The notes beneath the pieces were generated by a model. It had not been told where the DNA came from. It saw nothing but the letters and a program-made list of their open reading frames with translations, and searched no databases. A program made the translations under genes and the position numbers. From the NCBI RefSeq assembly GCF_020623625.1, contig NC_060206.1, positions 728,462 to 792,461 on the forward strand: a DNA stretch of 64,000 nt, written 5' to 3'. This DNA comes from Saccharomycodes ludwigii. Lineage: Eukaryota > Ascomycota > Saccharomycetes > Saccharomycodales > Saccharomycodaceae. This document shows positions 37,346 to 48,384 of the stretch, in pieces; the first letter of the stretch is position 1, and every line of letters starts with the position of its first letter.

Positions 37346-38833
37346 CAATAAAAAGATGTAAGAAAATTACCCCCAAAAAAGCCCAGTGTAACAAAGCCCT
37401 GAATATTTATGTTTTATGTGAGTCACCTGTATGTTAATCTTTACCTCCATAATATTTTTTTTTTTTTTATAAAGATGAGGGATCGAATAACAAATGAGGT
37501 TTACTACAGTTAAAAAGTTGTTGAACTTTTAAAAACAATTACCCCTCCCCCCCCTTCATTTAAATTTTCAGGATATAATATGCGTGTTAATAGATTTAGT
37601 ACTTCTCTCCTTACTCTTACTTTTTTTTCCTACTTTTTTGTAAATAATATGGCCTAACTACATATAGTGATACCATCTATACAAAGATACCATCTATACA
37701 AAGATACCTACGAAAGTAGAAGTTTAAGAGAAGGGCACCCAGTTTTTTTTTTACCATGACTTATTTTTAAACAAAAATCGTATAAAAAAAATAATACATT
37801 CTTTTTTTTTTTTTTCCCCCGTAAAATGAAACAAATGCTCAAAGTAAAAAGAAAAAAAAGGGGAATAAACAAGATTCAGGGCATAACAAACACATTCCCT
37901 GCTCTTTATGGCCCTTTTTGTTCAAACTTTATTATTAAATAGTGTGGTTAATATCCCCTCATTTATTTCAATAAAGATATTTTTGAACGTATTAAAAAAT
38001 AATACGTACCCATTGAAGATTTAGCACAAATCAAAATGGTTAGGAAATATTAAAAAATGTGGAACATTGGTGTTGACTTTTTCCCCTTCTGAAAGTTATG
38101 TCGTAAGATTGCAATTTTTAAGACTTCAATAAATAACCAATGGTTAAAATTAAATTTGGCTTGCTATTAAAAAATCTGATATAGGTTTATGAATCCCTTA
38201 TGGTTTATACTTTGTCCCCCATCTTTATTCCCCACACCTTTTTTTTTTTTTTTTTTTTGTCATTGGTATGCTTCGACTAAACTGAAATATCCATTTTCAA
38301 TTACTACTTGAAAGATGCAGTTCTTTATATTAAATGAAGTTGTGTAGCAATGTAAATTGTGTGTTTACTTATTTACTAATCGCTCCAATCCACGGACCAG
38401 TGCACTCCGGAAATGTCTTGATTATTAATCCGTAACTTATCGGATTCATTATTAAATGTCCGTTTAAAAGATACACGTTGCTATATCCAGTAATTCGACG
38501 CGGTCTTTTGACCACCATATTTAATTTGTGCGTTTGTTTCTGCGTTCGTCTCAAGATTATTTCCTTATATGGAAATTTTTTAGATATACTTAAAAAAAAA
38601 AAAATATCGAGATTTCCATACTCGTTCCCATTTCCCCCTTTCAGCTTTAATTATTGAGTAAAAGTCATTTTTTAATTTTTCGCTTAACATCATCTTTCAT
38701 ATAAGCTACTTAAAACAAAAAATGACCAAGTTATTAATAATTTTTTCAAATGATAAGTAATAAATAACAGTTTTCTACAGCCTATATATATTTACATATA
38801 CATATGGTACTACTAAATTATCTGATTAGCGTT
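36977..38833. other. SUC2 upstream / BAT1 downstream region
   Basis: 1.86 kb without a credible gene; the only frames are short and unrecognisable. It contains poly-T runs, CCCC/GGGG blocks near 37369, 37543 and 37818 that could serve Mig1-type repressors of SUC2 (no full consensus seen), and a 17-bp tandem repeat at 37670. The size is large for a yeast promoter. Confidence 0.45.
37670..37710. repeat. 17-bp tandem repeat ATACCATCTATACAAAG
   Basis: Two perfect copies (37670-37686 and 37687-37703) plus a 7-bp partial third copy, about 700 bp upstream of the invertase start. Confidence 0.85.
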
Positions 38834-40033
38834 TCAATCTAAATCAGCAACAACTCTACTCCATTTACCATGCTCAACTCTGCCATATTGAATATCAGCA
38901 ATCCATTTGGCAATATCCTTGGTTAATTGACCAGATTGTTCACCTGGCAATAAAGGAACTTTAATATCTTTACCATTCCATCCAATTTCTTTAATTGGAG
39001 AAACAACAGCAGCAGTACCAGCACCAAATGCTTCTAATAATTCATTCTTTTCAGCCTTTTCAGCAACTTCGTTGATACTGTAGTAACGTTCGGAAATAAT
39101 CCATTCTTTTGGATCCAATTTTTCTCTGGCCAAGTTCAAAATGGAATCTCTGGTGACACCTTCTAAAATAGTACCATCTAATGGGGCAGTAACCAATTCT
39201 TTCTTACCAGTTTTTTCATCCTTAAAAACGAAAAAAACGTTCATTGTACCAACTTCAGTGATATGTTTTTCTGGACCAAATAACCACAAGTTTTGTTGGT
39301 AACCTCTCTTGGCGGCTTGCAATTGAGGCAAGATGCATGGAGCATAATTGGCACCCAACTTTTTGTCACCAACACCACCTGGCCAAGCTCTGGTAGCATA
39401 ATCAGTAGCTTCTAATCTAACGGCTTTGAAACCAGTCTTGTAGTAAGGACCGACTGGAGAACAGATAACATACAACAAGGCCTTATCTGGATATCTAACA
39501 CCTACACTTTCACTGGTACCTATCATAGTAGGACGGATATACAAAGAGTAACCTTGGCCTTGAGGAACCAAATGTTTATCTTGTTCAATTAATTTACCAA
39601 TTAATTTGATCAATTCATCAGATTCAAAAGTTGGCAAACAAATTCTGGCGGCACTCTTGTTCATTCTTTGCATGTTTTTGTCTGGTCTAAACATGGTAAT
39701 TTTGTTGTCAGGAGTTCTGTAAGCTTTCAAACCTTCAAATAATTCAAAAGCGTAGTGGAAAACACAAGTGGATGGATCCAAAGACAAGTTACCATATGGT
39801 TTGATTATTGGAGCATCCCATCCCTTTTCTTCAGTCCATTCAATGGTTAACATGTGGTCGGTAAAAGTTCTACCAAAAACCAATTGGTCATTTGGTTTTG
39901 GCTTAGATGGAGTTGAAACGTTTGTAATTTTAACTTTAGAAGCATCTAATGATGCGGTGCTTATTGTTCTGATTAAGGATGCTATGCTATGCTTGTCTCT
40001 AGCAAATAATTTGGAGATATTATTTCTCAACAT
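38834..40033 (-). CDS. BAT1: Mitochondrial branched-chain amino acid aminotransferase
   Basis: A 399-aa PLP enzyme that interconverts Leu, Ile and Val with their 2-keto acids; in yeasts its keto acids also feed fusel alcohol formation. Residues 1-30 form a basic, Ser-rich mitochondrial presequence (LRNNISKLFARDKHSIASLI), so it corresponds to Bat1 rather than cytosolic Bat2. Fold-type IV BCAT motifs are FELFEGLKAYR (97-106), SLYIRPTMIGT, VGDKKLGANYAP with PLP-binding Lys225, and EVGTMNVFFVF. The C-terminal stretch has VTAPLDGTILEGVTRDSIL and GTAAVVSPI. Start is the ATG at 40033. Genes on both sides are not the Bat1 neighbours of S. cerevisiae. Confidence 0.95.
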   Translation of the reverse strand: MLRNNISKLFARDKHSIASLIRTISTASLDASKVKITNVSTPSKPKPNDQLVFGRTFTDHMLTIEWTEEKGWDAPIIKPYGNLSLDPSTCVFHYAFELFEGLKAYRTPDNKITMFRPDKNMQRMNKSAARICLPTFESDELIKLIGKLIEQDKHLVPQGQGYSLYIRPTMIGTSESVGVRYPDKALLYVICSPVGPYYKTGFKAVRLEATDYATRAWPGGVGDKKLGANYAPCILPQLQAAKRGYQQNLWLFGPEKHITEVGTMNVFFVFKDEKTGKKELVTAPLDGTILEGVTRDSILNLAREKLDPKEWIISERYYSINEVAEKAEKNELLEAFGAGTAAVVSPIKEIGWNGKDIKVPLLPGEQSGQLTKDIAKWIADIQYGRVEHGKWSRVVADLD

Positions 40034-41950
40034 GATGTATCAGTATTAATAGTTACTTTGTTTTATTTTAGAAAACGCGAGAAAAAAAAAAGGCAGTGAC
40101 ACAACGAGAACTAACAACTAAAAGTTTGATATATATATATATATTTCATTTTTTTACTAATATTGACTTTAAGAAGCAAGTTTACTATCTGTTCTTTTAT
40201 AGTATTTGTTTTATTTAAAAATTGTTTGAAACTTTGTGAAAAATGTATATAAATTTTTGAGTAAAATTTTTTTAAATTATTAGATGTTAATTAAGATAAG
40301 ATATAAGATTTGTTTTATGCCAAAATAAAATAAAAAAATGACTAATAATTATGACTATTAAATATATATTACCGAAAAGATACACAGACGTTTGTTTTTA
40401 AGCCACTTTTTGCTTTGAAAATCAAGCAAACAACCGTGTAAAAATGCTTTCCTCGCGTATATTTTTTAACCGTGTAAAATTATCATTCCTTTTTTAAAAG
40501 ATTTTCAACCGTTATCGATGATCGTAAGTGCTATTAGACAACTAATCAATTGAAAAAAAAAGATACTCTTTTATGTCTTACAATGTGAGTAGCTTCAATT
40601 GTTAAAAAATTAAACAGTTATTAATATAACAGCTTGGCAGAATGTCGCTTTTTTTCCTTCCCAAATTTCTTTAAATGCATTTGTTTTATTCAGAAATTAA
40701 AATTTCCCATAGCACAGGCAAACTGCAAATATATATATATATTTGCTGAGATGAGATCAATTATAAAGTATTCTTATTATTGTTACTGAATACTTAGAAT
40801 ATTCTCTGATTCAATTGTAAAGTCACATGATATTGTCACTTATAAACTAATTTGTATTTTTTTTTTTGTGCTTCTTCTTAGATGATTGCTAACCATATAA
40901 TTAGATAAAAAAAAAATAGTCTAATTAATATATTTTTAAATTTAGCTTTGCGATCTTTTGTGTATCATAAATTGTATTTATATTTCTGTTTGCTTGTTCA
41001 AATTGAACCTTAAATATGCTGCCTGAAATATACCCCCACTTATATATTGAAACAACAAATACTAAGTGTACAATAATTATATTTTGTTGTTTAATTTAAT
41101 TCACTATTTAAACATAGTCTCAAAAATATATCCTAGAAAAAAAAAAAAATACTTTATATAAGCTTTTATTATTATTATTAAAGAACTGCTTCTAGTTATA
41201 CTCCATATTTGATAGATACATTCAGATAATTGATCACATGCAAAAATAATCTGTACTCTTGTTAGTTAATATCTAATGTAGTGGAAGTAAATTCCAATGA
41301 GGAATTAAATGAATAGTATTAATTTGATTAAAAATAAATTATTGTTAGTAAAATTAGCAGTAATGTTATATTGACTATCTATATGAACTTGTTTAGTGAA
41401 AATTCACAAATTAAACTTAATTCAGCAAAAAGACATATCTATAGTATATATTAATTAGAAATTTCTTACATAATTATGTAGTTATAAATAGTATTAAAAA
41501 AAGGAGCAACAAAAAAAAAAAAAAAATGTGTTAATAACGATACGTGTCAATAAAAATAATTCAAATACATTAATCCGGTTGATTAATTTTTATGGATATG
41601 TTTTTTATTGAATTAAGATATCTTATTTGCTAATTATTTTGTTAATATACGTATTTAATAAAAAAAAAGCTATCTTACACAGTTTTATAGGATACACTGG
41701 CGCATAGCTTTGTTATTCGCTACTGTAGAAAAATTAAATATCATTGATTAGACCTTAAAGAAAATGATGAAAATGAACTGAATTTAAAATATATATTATA
41801 TTATAAATGACTTTTATTTACTTTTTTAGCTTTTTTTTTAATCTACTTGGTAAGATATGCTATTTCTTTTTATTTGAAACAAAAAAAAAATGCAAATTTG
41901 GATGTCAAAATACCGAACTAAGGCTTTTTTTACCTCTTATTGAAGCGAGA

Positions 41951-41986
<36 letters not shown>

Positions 41987-43534
41987 TAAGATTTAAACAA
42001 GACATTCCCTTTTTTTTTTTTTAACAAACTACAAATAAGTAAGGTCGTATATAGAGTGTTAATATTAAATTTATAGGAACACCACTACTATTATTTAATG
42101 TTAAATCTTTTTTGTCTGCATTATCATAAAAAATGGGAAATTTATTATCAGATTAATTAACAATAAAAATAAAAAAAGTATTAATAAAGGTAGAACAAGA
42201 TAGTTAGTAATTATTACATTACGTACAATTCAATCTATAAAATATTACTAAAAGATTCAATTGTTAGTCTTAGGTTATCTAATAAAAATATCTAGTTATC
42301 TTCACTTGTATCCCTTTTCTTTGTATGAACTTTGCATTTATGACTTTTCCTAACTTTCATTTGATAGTCAGTAGCAGATAATAATCAAATCTAAAGATTA
42401 CTATCACTATAAGAATTATAATATTATTGCTTATTTGCTGTTCTTTTTTTAAAAAAAAATTACTAATTGGTATCTATATTTCAGGGGAAAGCAATTCAAG
42501 AGAACACTCATAAAATAAGCGTTACATTATTTTCCATTATTTCCTATTACAAAATAAGACATTTTGTATAATTACTTCAAATAAGGAACGCCTAGCTTGG
42601 TTAAATAAAACTGTTTGTGATATATTAACCAAGAATGAAATTATTGAAAAGTTTTTACCAAGTATTTGGAAAGGAACAGCTTCTTCAGAAGTTCAGAGTT
42701 TAGACTTACATGATCCTAAATTATTTGACAAAATTGTTGATAGGATTCAAAAGGTTAATGTAGAAAAGTTGAAAAGTAAAAATGATATTCTAGTATGTGC
42801 TGGCTTTAGTGGAATGTAACATAAGTTTGCTTCAAGAATCAGTGAGGTTGATCAGTTTATTGAATGTTTTGGTATTTCTTCACAGATGCTAATATCGATC
42901 ATTATTGCCAGTGTAAAAATATTCATAGAAGCTTCATATTAAACGAGGGTATATTTCGGAATCATCCGGATGTAAATTTGCGTTTTTTTTTTTTATTTTT
43001 TTTTTTTTTTTTTCCTTTTTTTTTAATGGCGCTAAATTTCTTTGGTCCATAAAAAGATAGCAATTCCCCCACATACAAAATTTAGAAAAAAGGGCTTAAT
43101 TTTCTACGAAGCCCTCTTTAAGGCCATTAAAAATATCTTTTTTTTTTTTTTTATCTGTTTTTGATTGATGGCTCTACAAGATAACAGCGTCTGATAACAA
43201 ATACAATGTATATTTATTCCACTTACTGTTATTATTACTGTGTCTATTGTTTAATAAATATTTAAGTTCAATTATCACGATGCCAGTGCCTTCTTTTGTT
43301 TTTATAATCTAGAATAGGATGGAATAAGAAAATAGAATAAGATTAAAATTTATTGTTTTCAAAAAAAAAATCGGATATATAAATGACATCTTATACCTTC
43401 TTAAAAGCTTACTTGTTTTTGATTTTTTTTAATTCCAAGTCTAAACAATGTTACATATATTTATATATATAATATAATAAAATAAAAAAAAAAAAAAACT
43501 CAACAACACTACAATACTAAAACACTCCACAACC
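40034..43534. other. Large AT-rich gene-poor region
   Basis: A 3.5 kb stretch, the longest gap in the window. The first 0.5 kb is BAT1 promoter, with three AACCGT-type motifs (about 40433-40512), and the last part is the permease promoter. Most of the middle is 75-80% A+T with stops in all frames. It contains GTCACATG (40822-40829) and ATCACATG (41233-41240), an uninterrupted A29-class run at about 41956-41984, and one decayed coding fragment (42514-42819). No tRNA, LTR pair or complete centromere was seen. Confidence 0.5.
42514..42819 (+). pseudogene. Decayed coding fragment, origin unknown
   Basis: An open frame of 101 codons without any ATG until its last codon, ending at TAA 42817, embedded in AT-rich non-coding DNA. 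Its composition is protein-like rather than homopolymeric: NKERLAWLNKTVCDILTK, then FLPSIWKGTASSEVQSLDLH and NDILVCAGFSG. The 3' flank has VDQFIECF, and an identical GTTGATCAGTTTATT also occurs in the second hAT copy near 59533. It may be part of a retroelement or transposon protein, or of a lost gene; I cannot name it. Confidence 0.45.
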
Positions 43535-45436
43535 ATGTCTTTTATAACACATAGACTGAAAAATACATTCAAAACTCAAGATGATAACGAACCAGCTGAA
43601 GGGTTTCCCGATGAAAATGCTTTGGAGATAAAAAAAGGAGGAGCAATTCCATTTTCTTCTACCCAGCAAGATGAAGTTTCAACTCTAGGAAGCGAAACTA
43701 CTGAACTTCCTTGGTATAAAAAACTTATTTATGCACTTGAGTTAGACAATAGTGACCATGACAGAAGCGTTCGTGATTCATTTTTGTACAATCATGATTT
43801 GAGACCTGTTGAGCAGGCACGTAGAAAATGGTCTTGGTTCAATTACGTTTATTTCTGGATTGCTGATTGTTTTAACATCAATACATGGCAAATTGCCTCC
43901 ACTGGTTTGCAATGGGGGCTTAAATGGTGGGAGGCTTGGTTGACTGTTTGGGTTGGTTATTTTTTGACTGCTTGTTTTGTTGTATTAAGTGCTAAAATAG
44001 GTTCTAATTACCACATTTCCTTCCCAGTTAGTGCTCGTATATCTTTTGGTATTTTTTTCTCATTATGGCCTGTTATTAATAGAATTGTTTTAAGTGTTAT
44101 TTGGTATTCGTGCCAAACATATTTGGGAATGGAACCGGTTTCGTTGATGCTCCAAAGTATTTTTGGTAATGATTTGCCAGAAAGAATACATAACCATATT
44201 AACAGTCCCAATACAACAACTTATCAATTCATGTGCTTTTTTATCTTTTGGGTTTGTGAATTACCATTCATTTATATCCACCCACATCAGATTCGTCACT
44301 TGTTTACTGTCAAGGCATGTTTGGTCCCCTTTGCTGCCTTTGGGTTTTTAATTTGGGCATTGGTTAAATCACATGGCGAAATTGCTTTGACTTCTTTAAA
44401 TGGCGTTGATCACTTATCCACCAAAGATCACGGCTGGGCTTTTGTAAGAGGCGTTCTAAATTCCATTGCAAATTTTGCTACTTTGATTGCTAATGCTCCC
44501 GATTTTTCAAGATTTTCTGTTACACCCAAGAGTGCTACATGGTCCCAATTGTTTTCAATTCCATTTTTTTTCAGTGTGACATCCTTGATTGGTATAATTG
44601 TCACTTCTGCAGCTTACAAGCTTTATGGGGTTAATTATTGGTCTCCTGTCGATGTGTTACAAAAGTTTTTGGATGATGGATTTACCAGGGGTGACAGAGC
44701 CGGGGTTTTTTTGATCAGTTTTGTTTTTTGTGTTGCCCAATTAGGTACCAATATCAGTGCGAACTCTTTATCTGCTGGTACAGATATGACAGCTTTGTTG
44801 CCTAGGTTTATATCTATTAGAAGAGGTGGATATGTTTGTGCACTTCTAGCCTTGTGTATTTGCCCTTGGAATTTGATGGCCTCTTCTAGCAAGTTTACCG
44901 ATGCATTGAGCGCTTATGCCGTTTTCCTTTCCTCCATTGCAGGTGTTATTTGTTGCGATTACTATGTTGTGCGTAGAGGGTATGTTGATCTACTACAACT
45001 ATACACTGGTGATCAAAAAAAAAGTATTTACATGTATTCAAATAGGTTTGGTTTAAATTGGAGAGCATTAGCTGCCTACTTGGGTGGTATCGTTCCAAAT
45101 ATGCCTGGTTTTATTGGTGATGTAGGAAATAATATATATGTACCTCAAGGTGCAATTTATTTGTATTATTTGAACTATTTGGTAGGATACTTTGTATCAT
45201 TTTTACTATACTTGATTTTGTGTTATTTTTTCCCTGTGCCTGGATCCAAGTTGGGTGATAAAAACTGGTATGAAACTTTTATTAACGTTGAATATTTTGA
45301 AGAGGAAAGAAATCAATTCTTGAACGATGATGCTGCACAAATTGATTTTTATGATGCCGTTGATGCAGGACAACAAATTACACCTGCTATTGACCCTGTT
45401 AGTGAAAAAATCAAGAATTTTGAAAATGAAAAGTAG
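43535..45436 (+). CDS. NCS1-family nucleobase/nucleoside permease (Fur4/Fui1/Dal4 type)
   Basis: A 633-aa plasma-membrane proton symporter of the NCS1 family with about twelve membrane segments. The cytosolic N terminus (1-105) ends in the family hallmark LRPVEQARRKWSWFNYVYFW, followed by ADCFNINTWQIASTGLQWGL, PVSARISFGIFFSLWPVINR and HPHQIRHLFTVKA. Later come GTNISANSLSAGTDMTALLP and FVVRRGYVDLLQLY-type loops, with a C-terminal cytosolic tail ending in Glu/Lys. These match the uracil/uridine/allantoin branch (Fur4, Fui1, Dal4) better than the thiamine branch (Thi7), whose corresponding motifs differ. Lysines in the N-terminal tail could be ubiquitin targets for turnover, as in Fur4. The exact substrate cannot be decided from motifs. 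Confidence 0.88.
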   Translation: MSFITHRLKNTFKTQDDNEPAEGFPDENALEIKKGGAIPFSSTQQDEVSTLGSETTELPWYKKLIYALELDNSDHDRSVRDSFLYNHDLRPVEQARRKWSWFNYVYFWIADCFNINTWQIASTGLQWGLKWWEAWLTVWVGYFLTACFVVLSAKIGSNYHISFPVSARISFGIFFSLWPVINRIVLSVIWYSCQTYLGMEPVSLMLQSIFGNDLPERIHNHINSPNTTTYQFMCFFIFWVCELPFIYIHPHQIRHLFTVKACLVPFAAFGFLIWALVKSHGEIALTSLNGVDHLSTKDHGWAFVRGVLNSIANFATLIANAPDFSRFSVTPKSATWSQLFSIPFFFSVTSLIGIIVTSAAYKLYGVNYWSPVDVLQKFLDDGFTRGDRAGVFLISFVFCVAQLGTNISANSLSAGTDMTALLPRFISIRRGGYVCALLALCICPWNLMASSSKFTDALSAYAVFLSSIAGVICCDYYVVRRGYVDLLQLYTGDQKKSIYMYSNRFGLNWRALAAYLGGIVPNMPGFIGDVGNNIYVPQGAIYLYYLNYLVGYFVSFLLYLILCYFFPVPGSKLGDKNWYETFINVEYFEEERNQFLNDDAAQIDFYDAVDAGQQITPAIDPVSEKIKNFENEK

Positions 45437-45546
45437 TTATTTTTGCTATAATTTATTACTACTATTATTATTTTTTTTCCCCCTCTGTAATACATATATA
45501 ATACATAATGGTTTAAATACGAAAAAAAAAAAAAAGAATTCTTTTA

Positions 45547-46383
45547 TTAAGAACAAGTTAAGCCACCATCAACCACATAGTTTTGGCCAGTAATATAATC
45601 AGATGCATCGCTAGCCAGAAATCCAACCAAATTAGCAATATCTTGTGCATTAGCACCACGTTTCAAAGCAATAGACTCAATAAAGGCTTTCAAGTTTTCA
45701 CCTGGACCCAAACCATTCATAGATGCTAGTTGTGCATCCAAATCATCCCACATTGGTGTCAAGACTGGGCCTGGAGCATAAGCGTTCACTGTAATACCAT
45801 ATGGTGCAAACTCTTTGGCACCTACGGCAGTTAACCCCTTTACAGCGTATTTGCTAACAGTATATGCAGACATCATTGGCATTGGAACATTCCCACCAAT
45901 GCTGCAACAATTAATAATCTTACCAGTTAGTTTTTTTGGTTGATTTTCCTGTGTGATAACATTACCATAATCGCCTTTCCTGTTTAGCTCAATCATTTTT
46001 TTTGCAGCGGCTTGCATACCATACAATACCCCCTTAACATTAACATCCATAACTTGATCAAACTCTTTGGCATCTACATCAAGCAATTTGTGAACTTTAG
46101 CAATGCCTGCATTGTTAATCATAACATCAAAGGAACCAAAATATTTGGCCACTTCATCAACTGCTTTGTTTACAGATTCTTTATCGGAAACATCCACATT
46201 AACAAAAATAGGATCCTTGGCTTCAGGACTTGAAACTTCTTTTATGGCCTTTAAAACATTTTGAGCTTTAGCCTCATTTCTAGAACCAATAGCGACTTGA
46301 AAACCTTTACTAGCCAAAGTAATGGCAATGGCAGCACCAATACCTTGAGATCCGCCGGTAACAAATGCAGTTTTACAGCTCAT
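45547..46383 (-). CDS. Short-chain dehydrogenase, diacetyl/acetoin reductase-like
   Basis: A 278-aa classical SDR. Cofactor motif TGGSQGIG is at 9-16, NNAG at 90-93, and the catalytic Ser161, Tyr174 and Lys178 (SxxxxYxxxK arrangement) are all present, with the PG motif after the active site (AYAPGPVLTPMWDDLD). Overall resemblance is to meso-2,3-butanediol dehydrogenase and diacetyl (acetoin) reductase (BudC/ButA), including GSRNEAKAQ after beta-2, which suggests NADH or NADPH use that cannot be settled here. An insertion near 133-150 makes it slightly longer than bacterial relatives (about 256 aa). It converges with the permease (110 bp) and is divergent from the MCH transporter. Similarity to bacterial enzymes raises the possibility of horizontal origin. 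Confidence 0.88.
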   Translation of the reverse strand: MSCKTAFVTGGSQGIGAAIAITLASKGFQVAIGSRNEAKAQNVLKAIKEVSSPEAKDPIFVNVDVSDKESVNKAVDEVAKYFGSFDVMINNAGIAKVHKLLDVDAKEFDQVMDVNVKGVLYGMQAAAKKMIELNRKGDYGNVITQENQPKKLTGKIINCCSIGGNVPMPMMSAYTVSKYAVKGLTAVGAKEFAPYGITVNAYAPGPVLTPMWDDLDAQLASMNGLGPGENLKAFIESIALKRGANAQDIANLVGFLASDASDYITGQNYVVDGGLTCS

Positions 46384-46947
46384 TGTTGTTTGATTCTTGA
46401 TTTTCCTTGTCTTTGTTTTGAATCTTGTGAGAAAAAAAAAAAAAAAAAAATTATTCGAACTAGAATATTATTATTATTTTTTATGATCTTGAAAATCGGA
46501 CAGATGTGGATCATCAGCTATTGGAATAAACACCTGTTTTTTTTCCCCTCTGTATGACGTACGAAATGATAACATAATACACGATATCGTTGCTAAGCAC
46601 GCTAAAACTCTACTAAAAAAAACATATTGATAATGAAATTTACCGAAAATGGCTGTGTCCGAATGTTTTTTTAGGAAATGTTTTAAACCGAAGATATTTT
46701 TTTTTTTTTGTTCTTTCTTTATCCCAAATGTTTAAATTTCACTTCATACCAAAATATGAAAAAAAAAAAAAAAAAAAAAAAAACTAGATTTTTGAACTAA
46801 ACTTTGGAATTGTGCTAACCAGAATTTTTTTTTCCCCTCCCTTTTCAGCTATTGTAACAATGTTGTGAATACTATATGTACAGATAACCTAATAAACTAA
46901 TATATTTTTTATAAAAGATAATAGTGCGCATCTATTGCTCAATTTGT
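46384..46947. promoter_or_regulatory. Divergent SDR/MCH promoter region
   Basis: 564 bp with poly-A and poly-T runs. ATGACGTACGAAA near 46554 contains a palindromic ACGT core. No further site is convincing. Confidence 0.35.
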
Positions 46948-48384
46948 ATGACAGATATTCAATTGCAAGATATTTCTTCCAGTTTAAGGACCTTTATAAT
47001 AAACGACACTGAGCCTAAATCATATTCAACTGCCATAAAACCCTTGTCTGCGTACCAGGATTACAAGCAATATGATTATCAACAAACCCAAGAGTCATCC
47101 ATTCAAGAAGATATATCAGAGTTCCCAGATGGTGGATTCGAGGCATATACTTCTCTATTCGGGACATTTTGCGGGCTAGTGCCTGTATTTGGTGTGTTTA
47201 ACAGTTTAGGTGCAATTCAAAGTTATATCAGTAATCAACAATTAGCTGGTGTCAAGGCTTCCAATATTTCTTGGATTTTCTCTTCATATTTAACTATTTG
47301 TTTTGCTAGCAGCGTTTTAGTTGGTGCCTATTTTGATAGGAACGGAGGCAGGATTCCAGGCATTTTGGTGACTATATTATTTGTTGGTGGAATAATGGCA
47401 ATGGCAAATTCTACGAAAATTTGGCATTTTATTTTATCCTTTGGGGTTTGTTGTGGCGTTGCTACTGGATTTATGGCCACTATTTCTATGAGTTCTGTTA
47501 CTACTTGGTTTTACAAAAAACGGTCTACAGCTACTAGCATAGCATTATTAGGAGGGTCTATAGGTGGGATTATCTTTCCAATTATGCTACGAAAATTGTT
47601 TGTGGAATTAGGCTTTGAATGGGCTATAAGGATTTTAGGATTCATTAGTTTAGGTTGTTTATTATGCTATATGTGCTTAAGTAAAGAACGACCTATCGAT
47701 AATAAAGATGCCCGCCATTTGAAGAAACCATTCGAATCAAGAAGACAGTGTGTGCGTTGGTACATAACCTCCTGTTTTAACTGGAGATATTTATTGGATT
47801 ACAAATTTTTATTTACTTCATTAGGAGTGTCTCTTGCTGAAAGTTCTTTAACGGCTGCTTCCACTTATTTTGCATCTTATGCTATTTTTAAAGGTAATTC
47901 AGAAGAGACTTCTTATGTTTTGCTTACGATGATCAATGTTTTCAGTATAGTGGGCCGTGTTTTACCAGGATATCTTTCTGATCACTTTTTTGGAGGATTT
48001 AATGTTATAATTGTTATGGTTATTATGTGTACTGTATTTAACTTTGCTATTTGGTTACCATTTGGTGGTAATAGCAAGTGTTTATGGGCATATTCATGTC
48101 TGTATGGGGTTTCTAGTGGCGGTATTATGAGTTTGACCCCTCCATTAATTGGTAAAATATCTAAAACTGTTGACTTTGGGAAAAGATACTCTACTACTTA
48201 TCTGATACAAGCAGTTCTAACTTTACCTATTATTCCAATATGTGGTGCCATAATTGGGAATGACCCATCGCTTTCAGATTATAATAATTTTATAATTTTT
48301 GCTACAATGCTGATGCTAGGTGGTGCTTTTTGCTATATTATAGCAAGATATTTATGCGTGGGGTTTAAATTGGTTGCTTTTTAG
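46948..48384 (+). CDS. MCH-type major facilitator transporter (monocarboxylate transporter family)
   Basis: A 478-aa twelve-helix MFS protein of the fungal monocarboxylate-porter-like family (Mch1-5, Esbp6). The family opening PDGGFEAYTSLFGTFCGLVP (about 58-77) is present, followed by YFDRNGGRIPG (loop 2-3), GLPSSVTTWFYKKRSTATSI-like loop 4-5 (here SSVTTWFYKKRSTATSIALL) and GGSIGGIIFPIMLRKL. The second half contains INVFSIVGRVLPGYLSDHFF. An in-frame GTG lies 24 nt upstream, but the first ATG is at 46948 and is taken as the start. The closest S. cerevisiae pattern I recall is Mch4/Mch5; Mch5 carries riboflavin, and the others have no proven substrate, so the substrate is left open. Confidence 0.87.
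   Translation: MTDIQLQDISSSLRTFIINDTEPKSYSTAIKPLSAYQDYKQYDYQQTQESSIQEDISEFPDGGFEAYTSLFGTFCGLVPVFGVFNSLGAIQSYISNQQLAGVKASNISWIFSSYLTICFASSVLVGAYFDRNGGRIPGILVTILFVGGIMAMANSTKIWHFILSFGVCCGVATGFMATISMSSVTTWFYKKRSTATSIALLGGSIGGIIFPIMLRKLFVELGFEWAIRILGFISLGCLLCYMCLSKERPIDNKDARHLKKPFESRRQCVRWYITSCFNWRYLLDYKFLFTSLGVSLAESSLTAASTYFASYAIFKGNSEETSYVLLTMINVFSIVGRVLPGYLSDHFFGGFNVIIVMVIMCTVFNFAIWLPFGGNSKCLWAYSCLYGVSSGGIMSLTPPLIGKISKTVDFGKRYSTTYLIQAVLTLPIIPICGAIIGNDPSLSDYNNFIIFATMLMLGGAFCYIIARYLCVGFKLVAF

Noticed and set aside
38369-38554. 61-codon minus-strand frame downstream of BAT1
   Set aside because: No domain, no leader features and stop-bounded at chance length.
40822-41240. Two RTCACRTG boxes (CDEI-like) in the most AT-rich region, suggesting a point centromere
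   Set aside because: No CDEIII-like TTCCGAA core with flanking dyad lies within the expected 80-200 bp. CDEI-type boxes also occur at 4750 and 52810, as Cbf1 sites do.
46924-46947. Upstream GTG start for the MCH-type transporter
   Set aside because: GTG is not a normal yeast start; the ATG at 46948 begins the protein.
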